From: Oscillospiraceae bacterium
Lineage (GTDB): Bacteria; Bacillota; Clostridia; Oscillospirales; CAG-272
Direction of reading: 5' to 3'
DNA: 55,788 nt
Assembly (NCBI GenBank): GCA_015064285.1
Contig: SVSN01000014.1
Location: 1 to 55,788, forward strand
Shown: piece after piece, positions 25,641 through 34,604 of the stretch
Layout: each line of letters begins with the position of its first letter
How positions within the stretch are numbered: the first letter of the stretch is position 1
Program-made: the position numbers and the translations under genes
The notes under the pieces: model-generated
Database searches by the model: none
What the model was told of the DNA's origin: nothing
What the model saw: only the letters and a program-made list of their open reading frames with translations

Positions 25641-26423
25641 TCATGTTCTCATCATCAGCTCGCTCTGCTGCCGGATGGCTCTGGCCGTCTGATACGGTGT
25701 GCCCGTGCCGGTACGCAGATAGATGTTTTGCTGCAGGGGACGGCTGTTTCCGCCGGATGCCGGTACTGCGGGCACGTGGATCCGACCTCCCGTTTCCGCC
25801 AGAGCCGCTTCAATGTAGCCGCTGCCGGCCAGAATGCCTTCCGCAATCCCCCGGGACAGCATCATGCCCACTTCGTCCCGCATTCTGGCGGAAGGGGAAT
25901 GGATCTGCAGCACTTCCTTGGCCGCCGCCATCGCCCGCTCCGCCACCGACGCCATGGCCGACACCACCGATCCGGCATTCGCATGAATCCCGGCGGCAAT
26001 ATTGCCCGTCATCCCGGCACCGATGGCGTGCCAGTCCCCCTGAAAAGCGTTTCTGGCATTCTGAGCAGTCTGTCCGGCCACATAGGCGATCTGTCCCGCC
26101 CCTGCGGTAAATCCACCGGTAAGAACAGCCGCCGCCCCGGAACCGGTTCCGCCCCAGTCCGCACTGCCAAAGGAAAGAACCGCCGCCTGTGCTGCTGTCT
26201 GTGCCGCTTCCGATGCCGTAAAAGTCAGTCCGTCCAGGGCGCCGGTCAGAGATCCCATAATCGCTTCCAGCGCCCCGTCGATCCCGGAACCTGCCACAGC
26301 GCCCGTAACCGCCGTCTGCAGCCGGACAGACAGGTTGGCCAGCTGTCCTTCCAGTGCCGTTACCGAAGCCTGAAACGCCCCGGTATCCAGCAGCGCCGCT
26401 ATGGTTATACTTCCGTCTGCCAT
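25641..26423 (-). CDS. Very short tape measure protein
   Basis: Identified as the tape measure by position (after Gp15, before Dit), Ala/Gly-rich helical composition, and the C-terminal motif IHSPSARMRDEVG (174-186) found at the end of many tape measure proteins. At 260 residues it is far below the 600-1800 usual in siphophages. Tail length scales with tape measure length (about 0.15 nm per residue), so a tail near 40 nm is expected. The frame is intact with an AGGAG start signal, and no remnants of a longer gene are seen. Confidence 0.78.
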   Translation of the reverse strand: MADGSITIAALLDTGAFQASVTALEGQLANLSVRLQTAVTGAVAGSGIDGALEAIMGSLTGALDGLTFTASEAAQTAAQAAVLSFGSADWGGTGSGAAAVLTGGFTAGAGQIAYVAGQTAQNARNAFQGDWHAIGAGMTGNIAAGIHANAGSVVSAMASVAERAMAAAKEVLQIHSPSARMRDEVGMMLSRGIAEGILAGSGYIEAALAETGGRIHVPAVPASGGNSRPLQQNIYLRTGTGTPYQTARAIRQQSELMMRT

Positions 26424-26983
26424 ATTCTGTCTTCTCCTTTCTCATGCCCATGCCTTTGCTTCCGGATCCGTACGGCCCCTCTCGCCTGCCGCAGCTTCCG
26501 CCGGAGTCCGTCATCCTGCACTTCGGTCAGATCCATGGTACGGAGTCTGACGGCCTGCATGAAGGGGGTATCCTCCGGAAGGGAAAAGAGCAGAATCATA
26601 AACTTCCACCAGTGCATACGCACCTCGGTCAGATCGATCCCATAGGCCAGCCGGAAGGAAGCGAAAATCCGGTCTCCGTCTGTTTCAAAATCGTATACCG
26701 GCTCTCTTTTTCCGCCGGACTGCGCCGGTCTTTTCCGTTCGGGATCCATAGCGTAGAAATCCAGAATGGCCAGGGTCAGTTCCTCCGGATCCACCCCCTC
26801 CGGAATCTTACGGCAGTACAGCCGCAGCAGCAGCGCCATTCTGTCCCCCTCCCGCAGATCCGGATCTTCCGCCAGCGCACCGGTGAGAAGGCCAAGCCGG
26901 TAATCCGTTTCCACCGGGATCTGTACGCCGCCCACCGTAACCGAGTCCGGCAGTCCTCCGGTCAGTATGGATCCGCCTCTCAT
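26405..26983 (-). CDS. Gp15-family phage tail protein (tail assembly chaperone)
   Basis: 192 residues matching the bacteriophage Gp15 family: YRLGLLTGALAEDPDL near 28-43, LLRLYCRKIPEGVDPEELTLAILDFY and YDFETDGDRIFASFRLAYGIDLTE with MHWWKFMILLFSLPEDT. The position between the tail tube and tape measure matches the second tail chaperone. It overlaps the preceding gene by ATGA and the tape measure gene by 19 bases, so translation is coupled. Confidence 0.85.
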   Translation of the reverse strand: MRGGSILTGGLPDSVTVGGVQIPVETDYRLGLLTGALAEDPDLREGDRMALLLRLYCRKIPEGVDPEELTLAILDFYAMDPERKRPAQSGGKREPVYDFETDGDRIFASFRLAYGIDLTEVRMHWWKFMILLFSLPEDTPFMQAVRLRTMDLTEVQDDGLRRKLRQARGAVRIRKQRHGHEKGEDRIWQTEV

Positions 26984-27360
26984 ACCGCCGGCTCCGTCTG
27001 CAGACCCAGTATCGCGGCTCTGGCCAGGTATTTTTCCTCCGCTTCTTTGCGCAGGCGGTTCAGCTCATCAATCTGGCCGTTGACAAAATCCATAAAGTCA
27101 ATATACGCTCTGGAGTAGGCTTCCGCACTGAGCGCCTTGCCGCACAGATCCGCACCGGCGCCGTCTCCGAAGATCTCGTCAAAGAATTCCTGCAGGATTC
27201 CGCAGTGGCAGGAAAGCAGATCATCCGCGTCCTGTTCACGGCGGAACCGGGACAGATTCGCCCGCAGTCCTTCCAGTGCGGCAAGCAGTCTGCCCATACA
27301 ACCCGCTTCACTGACATCAAAGGGGTAGGTTACGGTATTCCACGTCCATTGTTTGATCAT
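26980..27360 (-). CDS. Phage tail assembly chaperone-like protein
   Basis: 126 residues, mostly helical: MIKQWTWNTVTYPFDVSEAG followed by a long charged helix region (LRANLSRFRREQDADDLLSC, DFMDFVNGQIDELNRLRKEAEEKYLARAA). It takes the position of the first tail chaperone (gpG-like). The start is uncertain: an ATG at 27384 has a poorly spaced GGAG, and 27360 has AGGAG 15 bases upstream. Confidence 0.65.
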   Translation of the reverse strand: MIKQWTWNTVTYPFDVSEAGCMGRLLAALEGLRANLSRFRREQDADDLLSCHCGILQEFFDEIFGDGAGADLCGKALSAEAYSRAYIDFMDFVNGQIDELNRLRKEAEEKYLARAAILGLQTEPAV

Positions 27361-27452
27361 TTCTGGTTTCACGCTCCTTTTCATTCTCCGGCACCGGGGG
27401 ACAGAGTCTGTCTCCGTCCCCTGCCGGAATTTTCTGTTTTCCGCACCGGAAC

Positions 27453-27941
27453 TCAGTCTGCTGCGAATGTACCGGTGGAAACCACGAAGGTTCCGTTCAC
27501 CGGTGCGGAAATGGCCTTCAGCGTACCGGTGTACAGCAGGGTATCCGTCCCCTCGCCGCATTCATCCGGAATCACGGAGTAGGTGCGCACGGACGCTCTG
27601 CATACCCCGGCACTGTCGGTCTCGTCAAACAGATCCGCTGTGCAGATTTCCACCCATGCGCTGCTGCCGGTCAGTTCTCTGTCCGTGATCCGGCGCAGCT
27701 TTTCGATCACTGCATTGCCGGTAAACACTTCAAACTCATAATCCACCGTAGGCGCATACCCGGTCACGTCCGTACGCTTTACGCTTTCGTGTATGTAGCG
27801 TCTCTGGTAGCTTACCGCATTTTTGGATTCCATAAATTCCGTGAACCCTTCGCCGATCAGCGTCCACACAGGCGCATTCGCTGTACCTGTGTTCATATAG
27901 TGCCGTCTGTCCGAACGGTTCACAATTCCTGTTTCCGCCAT
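27453..27941 (-). CDS. Phage major tail (tube) protein
   Basis: 162 residues; beta-rich with EFMESKNAVSYQRRYIHESVKRTDVTGY, YEFEVFTGNAVIEKLRRI and a C-terminal GTLKAISAPVNGTFVVSTGTF, as in A118-like major tail proteins. AGAAAGGATAA precedes the ATG. Position between minor capsid 3 and the tail chaperones supports the call. Confidence 0.8.
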   Translation of the reverse strand: MAETGIVNRSDRRHYMNTGTANAPVWTLIGEGFTEFMESKNAVSYQRRYIHESVKRTDVTGYAPTVDYEFEVFTGNAVIEKLRRITDRELTGSSAWVEICTADLFDETDSAGVCRASVRTYSVIPDECGEGTDTLLYTGTLKAISAPVNGTFVVSTGTFAAD

Positions 27942-27971
27942 AGTTTATCCTTTCTTCTGGTTGTTCTTTCT

Positions 27972-28415
27972 TCAGCCGTCCGTTTTCTGTCTGTACCGTA
28001 CGGTAAACGCTGCTCTGTATTCCTCGGTTCCGTCCGGTTCCACGGAGGATTTTGCCGGAAGCGCCGTGGGTTCACAGCAGCCGTAGACCCTGCAGGTATC
28101 CGGAGAAGGGGCAAAAGTTCCCAGATACCGGGTCAGCGCCGCAAACCATTCCAGTGCCTCCAGCCCGTCCGCCGGGGTGTGGGCCGTCCGCAGAAATACC
28201 GCAAAGGGGATCTCCCCGATAAAGGAACCGTCCACATAGGAACGCACCTTCACCGGTCCCGAAAGCGCCGTTACCGTTCCGGCAGGCAGAGCTTTTCCGG
28301 CAGGCATCCCGGGCAGACCGCCTTCTGCGGATTCCGGCAGGAACAGACAGGGTGCACCTTCCCAGGCATTGATGTGACCGCAGATTTTCCGGATCACGGA
28401 TATTTCCTCAAACAT
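27972..28415 (-). CDS. Minor capsid 3-like / tail terminator protein
   Basis: 147 residues, MFEEISVIRKICGHINAW at the start and a C-terminal AAFTVRYRQKTDG strand. Position just before the tail tube gene and size fit the minor capsid 3 family (tail terminator role). It overlaps the previous gene by eight bases, behind AAAGGAGA. Confidence 0.68.
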   Translation of the reverse strand: MFEEISVIRKICGHINAWEGAPCLFLPESAEGGLPGMPAGKALPAGTVTALSGPVKVRSYVDGSFIGEIPFAVFLRTAHTPADGLEALEWFAALTRYLGTFAPSPDTCRVYGCCEPTALPAKSSVEPDGTEEYRAAFTVRYRQKTDG

Positions 28416-28776
28416 TTGAAGTCTCCTTTCCCGGCCCGCTGTCCGTCAGCACCTGTGCCGTTTTTCTCCGCCATTCGTCCATCGAGACAGCCCTTGCCGC
28501 CTCAAACCACTGGGCGCAGGCCTGGGGATGCTTTTCCTTCCGGAAAGGACGGCGGCTGTAATAGCATTTTGCCGCGTGTCCCGCCGTCCAGGTTACAAGC
28601 CCCACGGAAGCACCGCCGGACCGGCAGAGTTCCCCGGTATCATAGGGCACATACGGTTCCGAAGACGCCAGCACCGCCTGCGCCAGGGCCAGTTTCGCCT
28701 GGGGTATCCGGGAGAGAATCCGGTCTCCGATCCCGGCGGTGTCGATCTTCACGCCCAGTTTCAGCATACTGCTCAT
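28408..28776 (-). CDS. Minor capsid 2-like protein
   Basis: 122 residues from the ATG at 28776 (GGAGGG upstream). Features: LKLGVKIDTAGIGDRILSRI, YVPYDTGELCRSG (a motif shared by HK97 gp10-like and minor capsid 2 proteins) and KCYYSRRPFRKEKHPQACAQWFEAAR. Likely part of the head-tail joint. Confidence 0.75.
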   Translation of the reverse strand: MSSMLKLGVKIDTAGIGDRILSRIPQAKLALAQAVLASSEPYVPYDTGELCRSGGASVGLVTWTAGHAAKCYYSRRPFRKEKHPQACAQWFEAARAVSMDEWRRKTAQVLTDSGPGKETSNV

Positions 28777-28790
28777 CTGCCGTTCCCTCC

Positions 28791-29147
28791 TTATTCCGCC
28801 GTAATGGTCCAGCCTCTGCCAAGGCCGATTCCGTCTGTGGGAGGCGTCACGCTCCGCACACGCCATACCCTCGTGTCTCCCGGTTCTGTCTGTACACCAC
28901 AGGCAATCCGGTCACCGGGGCAGATGGCGGCCTCCTGCAGGGTTGTGAACCGTCCTGCGCTGTCCAGCAGACAGGTGTGTCTGTCCCGGATCCACAGCGT
29001 CAGCCGGTTCTGTCCCAGCCCTTCGCCGTTGTCGCCTGCCCGGAAGGAAGATACCGCGCCATGGCAGACATACCGTCGGAAAGCGGGTCTGTAATCCCCG
29101 TCCCAGGTACCGTCCCGGCAGAAGAATGTCCATGTACTGTTTTCCAT
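28791..29147 (-). CDS. Minor capsid 1-like / head closure protein
   Basis: 118 residues starting at 29147 behind GAGGTG (MENSTWTFFCRDGTWDG). A longer open frame to 29429 overlaps the previous gene and is rejected. Beta-rich with LTLWIRDRHTCLLDSAGRFTT and GDTRVWRVRSVTPPTDG. Called from position and size between connector and minor capsid 2. Confidence 0.68.
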   Translation of the reverse strand: MENSTWTFFCRDGTWDGDYRPAFRRYVCHGAVSSFRAGDNGEGLGQNRLTLWIRDRHTCLLDSAGRFTTLQEAAICPGDRIACGVQTEPGDTRVWRVRSVTPPTDGIGLGRGWTITAE

Positions 29148-29157
29148 GCGTTTCACC

Positions 29158-29490
29158 TCAGATCCACTGCTGCAGCGCACCCGCCGCACGGAGAAATCCC
29201 ACAGCACCCGGCGCCACAGGCATACCGCCCACCCGGACAACGCTGTCCGCCAGCTGCATACGGTTTCCGCCGGCTGTTTCGGATGCCACAGGCCGGTCCA
29301 GGCCGGAATCCAGCTGGGCACAGACGGCCATCTGAAAAGCCTTCTGCCCGGCAGGATCCAGATCTTCCGGGGTGCGGGGATACAGCAGTGCCAGAATGGT
29401 CTCCCGGGCACGGGGCAGTCCCACGGCAAACAGCGCCGCCGGCATCACGCCTCCGTACACGGACTGATAAAAGCCGTAGTCCACCATCAT
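29158..29490 (-). CDS. Head-tail connector protein
   Basis: 110 residues; helical N-terminus MMVDYGFYQSVYGGVMPAAL with RARETILALLYPRTPEDLD and a Gly-rich C-terminus. AAAGGAGCGG precedes the ATG, 12 bases after the capsid gene. The adaptor role is inferred from order and size. Confidence 0.65.
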   Translation of the reverse strand: MMVDYGFYQSVYGGVMPAALFAVGLPRARETILALLYPRTPEDLDPAGQKAFQMAVCAQLDSGLDRPVASETAGGNRMQLADSVVRVGGMPVAPGAVGFLRAAGALQQWI

Positions 29491-29502
29491 GTTCCCGCTC
29501 CT

Positions 29503-30600
29503 TTACGCCATGTAACGTACAGCCAGTTCGGGGTACACTGCCTTGAAGCCGTAGAGCACGTCCATGGACAGCATTTCGCGCTTGTAGCGGATATCGTAGC
29601 CTCTGACTACGCGGAGAGAAATGCCGTTGTAGGTGGTCACATAGGATTCCACACCGGCGGGCGCGGACAGGGGACGGGTCACGAAGGCAAAGGCATGGGG
29701 ATGGAACACCAGATTGGCTTCATGACTGGCTGCCACCGTCACAGCGGTACCGGCACCGGCGGTCATGGCGGGAGAAACCTTTACAGTCACATCGGAAGCA
29801 CCTGCCGCAGCATCTTCGCAAACGGTGTAGGTCTTGCCGTCCACGGTGAGGATATCCCCCTTCACCAGTGTCTTACCGCTCAGGGAAGAACCGGACAGCA
29901 CACAGGTATCTGCATTTTCCACGGCGTTCTTTACCGTCAGGGAAGTGCCTGCCAGGGTACCGGCGGTATGCTGACAGATGGCCTGGCTCATGTAGTGATC
30001 CACACCGAAGACCTTGCCGATGGCACCGGTACGCAGGGCAGTGGTGTCCCCGCACTTTTCCGCATTGACCACAGCGGGAATCTGCTTCAGCTTGGCGGTG
30101 CACAGGGGGCTCCACACAGCGGCACGGCGGTCAGTGGGTACCTTGGCCAGATCCAGTCCGTAGGAAGCATCCGCCAGATCGTCCAGACCGTCGGGCGCGG
30201 TACCGGCAGTACCCATGGTCTGGTATACGTCTCTGTACAGTGCCAGACCGTCACGGTTGATCTTTTCCGCCAGGGCTGCGGCTGCGGGTTCAATGAACAC
30301 ACGGCGGATGGTTTCGTCGTCATAGGCATCCCAGGTGCTGATGGATGCGTCCACGGTAGCCAGTGTATCCAGCCTCACTTCCACCGCTTCTTCTACAATG
30401 GGCCTGGTGGTTACACCGTCTGCGGAAGAAAACGCCTCCGCTTCCAGCTTTACAGGACGTCTGATCAGCACAGAATCTCCCTGTCTGGCCGCCGCAGCCT
30501 CGCCGCTGTCACGGTATACCAGATTCGGGAACACCAGATTGTCGATCAGCTTCGGCAGTGTTTCTCTTGCGATCTGCTTTACAGAAATAATGTTGCTCAT
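29503..30600 (-). CDS. Major capsid protein (P22 coat-like)
   Basis: 365 residues from the ATG at 30600 (AGAAAGGA upstream). It begins MSNIISVKQIARETLPKLID and has DSGEAAAARQGDSVLIRRPV, TWDAYDDETIRRVFIEPAAA and a middle immunoglobulin-like insertion (GDILTVDGKTYTVCEDAAAG). The C-terminus is VRGYDIRYKREMLSMDVLYGFKAVYPELAVR. This pattern is that of P22-type coat proteins with the HK97 fold. A separate scaffold gene precedes it and no prohead protease is seen, consistent with scaffold-dependent assembly. Confidence 0.85.
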   Translation of the reverse strand: MSNIISVKQIARETLPKLIDNLVFPNLVYRDSGEAAAARQGDSVLIRRPVKLEAEAFSSADGVTTRPIVEEAVEVRLDTLATVDASISTWDAYDDETIRRVFIEPAAAALAEKINRDGLALYRDVYQTMGTAGTAPDGLDDLADASYGLDLAKVPTDRRAAVWSPLCTAKLKQIPAVVNAEKCGDTTALRTGAIGKVFGVDHYMSQAICQHTAGTLAGTSLTVKNAVENADTCVLSGSSLSGKTLVKGDILTVDGKTYTVCEDAAAGASDVTVKVSPAMTAGAGTAVTVAASHEANLVFHPHAFAFVTRPLSAPAGVESYVTTYNGISLRVVRGYDIRYKREMLSMDVLYGFKAVYPELAVRYMA

Positions 30601-30773
30601 ATCGTTTTGTTCCTTTCTTATTTTCCTGCAAGCGCACTTGTCAGGTTTACGATTCTGTCGGGTGCATGGGTGTCCGGAGCCGGCCGGGGTACTGCAGCTG
30701 CGGCACTGTTTTTTTATGGGATACACACCCTGTGTCTGCCCGCCGCCTGAGCCCCGGGTCTGTCCGAAAACAC

Positions 30774-31181
30774 TCAGCACCGTTTCAGTATCATATCATA
30801 ATAATCCCTGTCGGACAGGGTATCAGGATCTCTGCGGCTTCCCCCGTGCACCGCACCGCTGGAGCCTTCCCGGCCGCTGGGTGTCATCTGTCCGAATCCG
30901 AACAGATAGGGGTCGGAGGTCATCAGCCGCTTTACGGAGTCCTCCACACCGGAGACGCCGTTTTCATCTGCTTCCACCCCGGACAGATCCAGTGCCTTTG
31001 CTGCCAGCGCCGGGTTTCTGGCACCCATTCTGGCCAGCACATACCGCACCTCCCCGTCAATCCGCACCTGCCGGAGCTCCTTTTCGTGTTCCGCTCTCAG
31101 TGTTTCCAGAACACTTTCCGCCGTTTTTTCTCCGGCATCGGTTTGCGGCAGATCCGGCTGCATTTCTTTTGTTTCGTCCAT
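30774..31181 (-). CDS. Phage scaffold-like protein
   Basis: 135 residues from the ATG at 31181 (AAAGGAGA upstream). Acidic N-terminus, coiled-coil-like KTAESVLETLRAEHEKELRQVRIDG, then LARMGARNPALAAKALDLSG, matching Gp20-type scaffolding proteins. Located between portal and capsid genes as expected. The 170 bases that follow before the capsid gene hold no gene. Confidence 0.72.
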   Translation of the reverse strand: MDETKEMQPDLPQTDAGEKTAESVLETLRAEHEKELRQVRIDGEVRYVLARMGARNPALAAKALDLSGVEADENGVSGVEDSVKRLMTSDPYLFGFGQMTPSGREGSSGAVHGGSRRDPDTLSDRDYYDMILKRC

Positions 31182-31219
31182 GCAAGTTTCTCCTTTTCTG
31201 TGAAATTCCTCAGGGCAGG

Positions 31220-32683
31220 TCACCGGTCTTCTGCGGCATACCAGCGGCGGCGAAACCGATCGGGATCCATCAGACCGGCCTCCACTTCCCGCAGGTCTCT
31301 GGCTCTTTCCGACTCCGTATCGATGAAATAACTGTCATCGTAGCGGACACGGATAGGAGATGCCGCACAGGGTTTTCCCAGCAGTGCCGCCGACAGCCAG
31401 AGCAGGGGACGAACCACATCCTGCAGGTATGCCGTCACGTTCTGGGCATGCTTGGCGCAGTTCTGGCGCATATCCTGCCGTTCGCCGGTATACTGGGTGG
31501 CGGTCAGCTGTGCCTTTCCCTGCACACCGGAGAACAGATAATGTCTGGTTCCCAGTCCGCAGCGGAACGCCAGATAGTCCAGCTGTGCCTGTACGGCGTC
31601 CCGGTTTTCCTCCGTACGCAGGGAGGGATTGTGCTCCTCAATCATGGGTGCGTCCGCCAGATCCGTGTCGCCCACCGTCATAAACAGCTGCTGTGCCACG
31701 TCGTCCGGGGTATACAGATTGCCCGCATCGTCACGGCGGATCAGGGACTGGTTGATGAACACCTTTTTTCCGCCCAGACGCAGGTCACGGCAGAAGTTGT
31801 TGAACGCCAGATCCACACCCCGCAGGCAGTCCAGGGCATCCGCATACACAGACTGCCCCAGTCCGCCGGCACCGTCCGCCGTATTCTGGATGTTGGGCAT
31901 CAGCATGGCAAAGAAGGGATAGGGACAGCCGGTATCGATCTCTCTTTCGGGCATATCCGGCAGCCGTACTTCCGTGAGTCCCCCTTCCTCTCTGCGGAAA
32001 TACCGGTTGTGGATCACATAGGTTCCGCCCCGGCGCACATGGACTTCCAGATAGTCATAGGTTTTCCCGCGCAGTGTGATCTCCGACACAAATGCCGCCT
32101 CGGTGATTCTGCCGCTTTCCACAGAAATGGGTACGATCCGGGAAGCGTCCACGAAATCAAACCAGATCCGTACGGGATTTCCGCCGGCCGTCCATCCGTG
32201 TACCCCTGCACAGGCAGGAATCAGATTCCGCAGCAGCAGAGCATCTTCCGTTTCCTCCGCCGGCTTTTCGCCGCTCACCGCCGCTTTCCATTCGGATTTA
32301 CGGATTCCGTCCACCCGGAGCAGGCAGGCTCCTGTCCCCACGGCAAAGGCTTTCTCCACCAGATAGTTGCTCCGGCGCCAGAAGTCCCCCTCCGACAGCA
32401 CTCTCTCCAGCCAGGCTTCCGCCGCTTCATCCCCCAGCCGGATCTCCGTTCTGTCGTTCAGCAGCAGCGCCGCCCAGTCCTCACAGACCTTCTTCGCCAT
32501 CCGCATCCCGTACATTCTTCTGCGTACCGGATGCCCGAATGCCGCGTTTTCCAGATAACTGTGGAATCCGTCCACATCCCCGCGCCACCAGTCCTCCCAG
32601 CGCCGTACCTTCTCATACATCCCTGCCGTCACTGCGCAGCCGTAGGACTCCCGGATCCGCTCCAGCAAATCTTCTCGTATCAT
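31220..32683 (-). CDS. Phage portal protein (SPP1/A118-like)
   Basis: 487-residue dodecameric portal through which DNA enters the capsid. Features: RRRMYGMRMAKKVCEDWAAL, YLVEKAFAVGTGACLLRVDG, IRIWF..VDASRIVPIS, GLGQSVYADALDCLRGVDLA and GLGTRHYLFSGVQGKAQLTA, typical of Gram-positive siphophage portals. AGGAG precedes the ATG. It follows the large terminase gene with a 63-base gap containing a family B-like CTTACAGAGGTTTTGTTG stretch. Confidence 0.88.
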   Translation of the reverse strand: MIREDLLERIRESYGCAVTAGMYEKVRRWEDWWRGDVDGFHSYLENAAFGHPVRRRMYGMRMAKKVCEDWAALLLNDRTEIRLGDEAAEAWLERVLSEGDFWRRSNYLVEKAFAVGTGACLLRVDGIRKSEWKAAVSGEKPAEETEDALLLRNLIPACAGVHGWTAGGNPVRIWFDFVDASRIVPISVESGRITEAAFVSEITLRGKTYDYLEVHVRRGGTYVIHNRYFRREEGGLTEVRLPDMPEREIDTGCPYPFFAMLMPNIQNTADGAGGLGQSVYADALDCLRGVDLAFNNFCRDLRLGGKKVFINQSLIRRDDAGNLYTPDDVAQQLFMTVGDTDLADAPMIEEHNPSLRTEENRDAVQAQLDYLAFRCGLGTRHYLFSGVQGKAQLTATQYTGERQDMRQNCAKHAQNVTAYLQDVVRPLLWLSAALLGKPCAASPIRVRYDDSYFIDTESERARDLREVEAGLMDPDRFRRRWYAAEDR

Positions 32684-32746
32684 TTGGTTTTCTCCTTTTG
32701 CTTACAGAGGTTTTGTTGTACTTTGCTTTTGGAAGAGGGGCGCCGC

Positions 32747-34018
32747 TTACACCTTGCCCATGTAGCGCTCCACTGCATACTCAAAGGCATCCAGCACGTC
32801 AATATCGGAGGTGAAGTCGTCTTTCCGGCGGTCTTCCCCTTCCACCCAGACAGCCTGGGCAAGCCCTTCGGCAAGGCGGGGACAACGATCCGTGATATGG
32901 AACCGGCCGCTGCTCATCAGGGACAGCACAAAGGTGATCCGGTCCAGGATGGGGCGTTTGGCACAGTCCAGAATCTGCACAGGGTCATTTGTCATGGCCC
33001 GGCGCAGGCCATTGATGAGATACTGGGCTTCGCTGTCGCAGAACGCATATTTCAGCGGCACCCCCGGCGCTGCGGCCCGTACCTTCTGACAGAACGCTGC
33101 GAACTCACGTTGGATTCTGTCCGGATCGATCTCCCCCTTGCCGCCCGCAATGGCATGGTCCAGCAGCGCAAGAATCCCGCCCCTCTCCGGGAACCCCACC
33201 GCCACAAAAGTGGTTTTGGAACGGTTGCCGCCGAAGTCCACACCGATGTTGATGTGCCGCAGGGGAGGCAGCGCTTCCGCAGACAGGGTAAACTTCGCCC
33301 GGTCATCGGCAAATACACGATAGATCAGCCCCTCCGCCGCACACCGCTGTCCCAGGATGTCTCTCCGGTACCAGACCGAATCCGGTTCGTACTGGGCCGC
33401 AATCTCCGCCAGCCGCTCTTCCGTTATCACCGGATTGTCCCGGATGGTGAAGTGACCGTAGTTGTAAAACCGCTCCCCCGGATCCGCAGCATACCGGTCC
33501 AGATAGTCTTTATAAATGGAAGCGCCTGGGCTGGTGGGGTTCAGATCCCAGAAAACCTTCCGCCACCGGGCCGCCAGCTGCCGGTTGAAGGCCTCCTTTA
33601 TAAAGGAATCGTGGTGATGGTTGATCTCCGTAGCGATCCACATACCGTAGGAATTCCCCCGGATCCGCTGGTATGCGTCTGCGTTTCTCCCCCCGGCAAA
33701 GATCACCACCCGCTCCCCCACAGGTGTGGTCACATACAGACATTCGTTGTCCCGGAACCGCCCCCAGCGGCACCGTCCGGCAAAAATCCGCTCCAGCCCC
33801 ATCCCGTTGCAGTCCCCCAGATTCAGCTTGGCATTGCCGATGGTAGAACCGGTAGCCAGATGGATCCGGTCGGGGCTTCTGTCCAGACAGGCGGCGAACA
33901 CAAACACATTGTCCACTGTCTTTCCCGCCCTGACCGCCCCCTCCGCCACATTGATCACGCAGTCCATGGCACGCCGCATGTACGCCCGGTGTTTCTCTCC
34001 GAACCGGAACTCACCCAT
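32747..34018 (-). CDS. terL: Terminase large subunit
   Basis: DNA-packaging motor and nuclease. The 423 residues start at 34018 behind GGAGGAG; the small-subunit gene ends at 34011, an eight-base overlap. The ATPase shows Walker A GAVRAGKT (27-34) and a Walker B-like MWIATEIN (126-133) where E131 replaces the usual D-E pair by T-E. The RNase H-like nuclease keeps its acids: D261 (NIGVDFGG), D328 (FCDSEAQ) and the D401-D410 cluster (DFTSDIDVLD). All motor and nuclease parts therefore look intact. Homologues of this type package by headful or cos mechanisms; which applies cannot be told. Confidence 0.88.
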   Translation of the reverse strand: MGEFRFGEKHRAYMRRAMDCVINVAEGAVRAGKTVDNVFVFAACLDRSPDRIHLATGSTIGNAKLNLGDCNGMGLERIFAGRCRWGRFRDNECLYVTTPVGERVVIFAGGRNADAYQRIRGNSYGMWIATEINHHHDSFIKEAFNRQLAARWRKVFWDLNPTSPGASIYKDYLDRYAADPGERFYNYGHFTIRDNPVITEERLAEIAAQYEPDSVWYRRDILGQRCAAEGLIYRVFADDRAKFTLSAEALPPLRHINIGVDFGGNRSKTTFVAVGFPERGGILALLDHAIAGGKGEIDPDRIQREFAAFCQKVRAAAPGVPLKYAFCDSEAQYLINGLRRAMTNDPVQILDCAKRPILDRITFVLSLMSSGRFHITDRCPRLAEGLAQAVWVEGEDRRKDDFTSDIDVLDAFEYAVERYMGKV

Positions 34019-34448
34019 GCCGCTCCTCCTCCGGCGCCATGGACTCAGCCGCTTCCGATGGTTCTGACAGCTCAGCCGGTTCCTTCGGTACGCTTCCCGC
34101 CGTCTCCAGGATTTCCCGGCGCAGCATGGCAACCTCCCTGTCTCCCGGCATCCCGCTTACAGAAGCAGGTGCCCTCTCCCGGCACAGATCAAAATACAGC
34201 TTCATGGCCGGTATGCTGCCTTCCTTGGTCAGTCCCAGCAGAGATGACCACACCCACGGCGCACACATCTCCGCCATCGCCCGGGCCAGACTGACAATAT
34301 CCCCGGGCATCCCCCCGTCCCGCAGCCACCGCTCCCAGGTCTCCCCGTCGATTCCCAGCTTTTCCCGCAGGGATGTCAGGGACTCTCCGCCGGCAAATCC
34401 CGCTTCCAGAATCTCCCGCAGCAGCTCCGTCTGTTTCTCCAGCTCCAC
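34011..34448 (-). CDS. terS: Terminase small subunit-like protein
   Basis: 145 residues from a GTG at 34448 with a strong GGAGGAG seven bases upstream. An in-frame ATG at 34634 would run through the operator region and is rejected. The N-terminal half (LREILEAGFAGGESLTSLRE, then GETWERWLRDG) resembles the helix-turn-helix DNA-recognition part of small terminases. The middle (IPAMKLYFDLCRERA) is an oligomerisation-like helix and the tail is acidic. First gene of the structural operon. Confidence 0.72.
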   Translation of the reverse strand: MELEKQTELLREILEAGFAGGESLTSLREKLGIDGETWERWLRDGGMPGDIVSLARAMAEMCAPWVWSSLLGLTKEGSIPAMKLYFDLCRERAPASVSGMPGDREVAMLRREILETAGSVPKEPAELSEPSEAAESMAPEEERHG

Positions 34449-34469
34449 GTTTTTTCTCCTCCCCCAAGC

Positions 34470-34485
34470 AAGAACTTGTGTTCTT
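34470..34485. promoter_or_regulatory. LexA-type SOS box, perfect palindrome
   Basis: AAGAACTTGTGTTCTT holds GAAC-N4-GTTC (34472-34483), the core of the Firmicute LexA (DinR) operator. It lies just downstream of the -10 of the structural operon, where a bound repressor would block transcription. Confidence 0.65.
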
Positions 34486-34497
34486 TTTTCTGACAAT

Positions 34498-34527
34498 AGT
34501 ATACCATGAACCGCCCTTTTCTGTCGT
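34498..34527 (-). promoter_or_regulatory. Putative promoter of the phage-like structural operon
   Basis: Minus strand: weak -35 ACGACA (34527-34522), 18-base spacer, -10 TATACT (34503-34498). Confidence 0.5.
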
Positions 34528-34604
34528 CCGCAGTTTTTCCGGCGAATTTCCGCCTCCGCCGTCCATCCCCGTTTTCCAGTATTTTCCTGTATTTTTCCAC
34601 TCCG

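Noticed and set aside
30335-34294. 1319-codon open frame antisense to the portal and terminase genes
   Set aside because: No family features, shadow composition, and it opposes five well-supported phage genes with proper ribosome sites.
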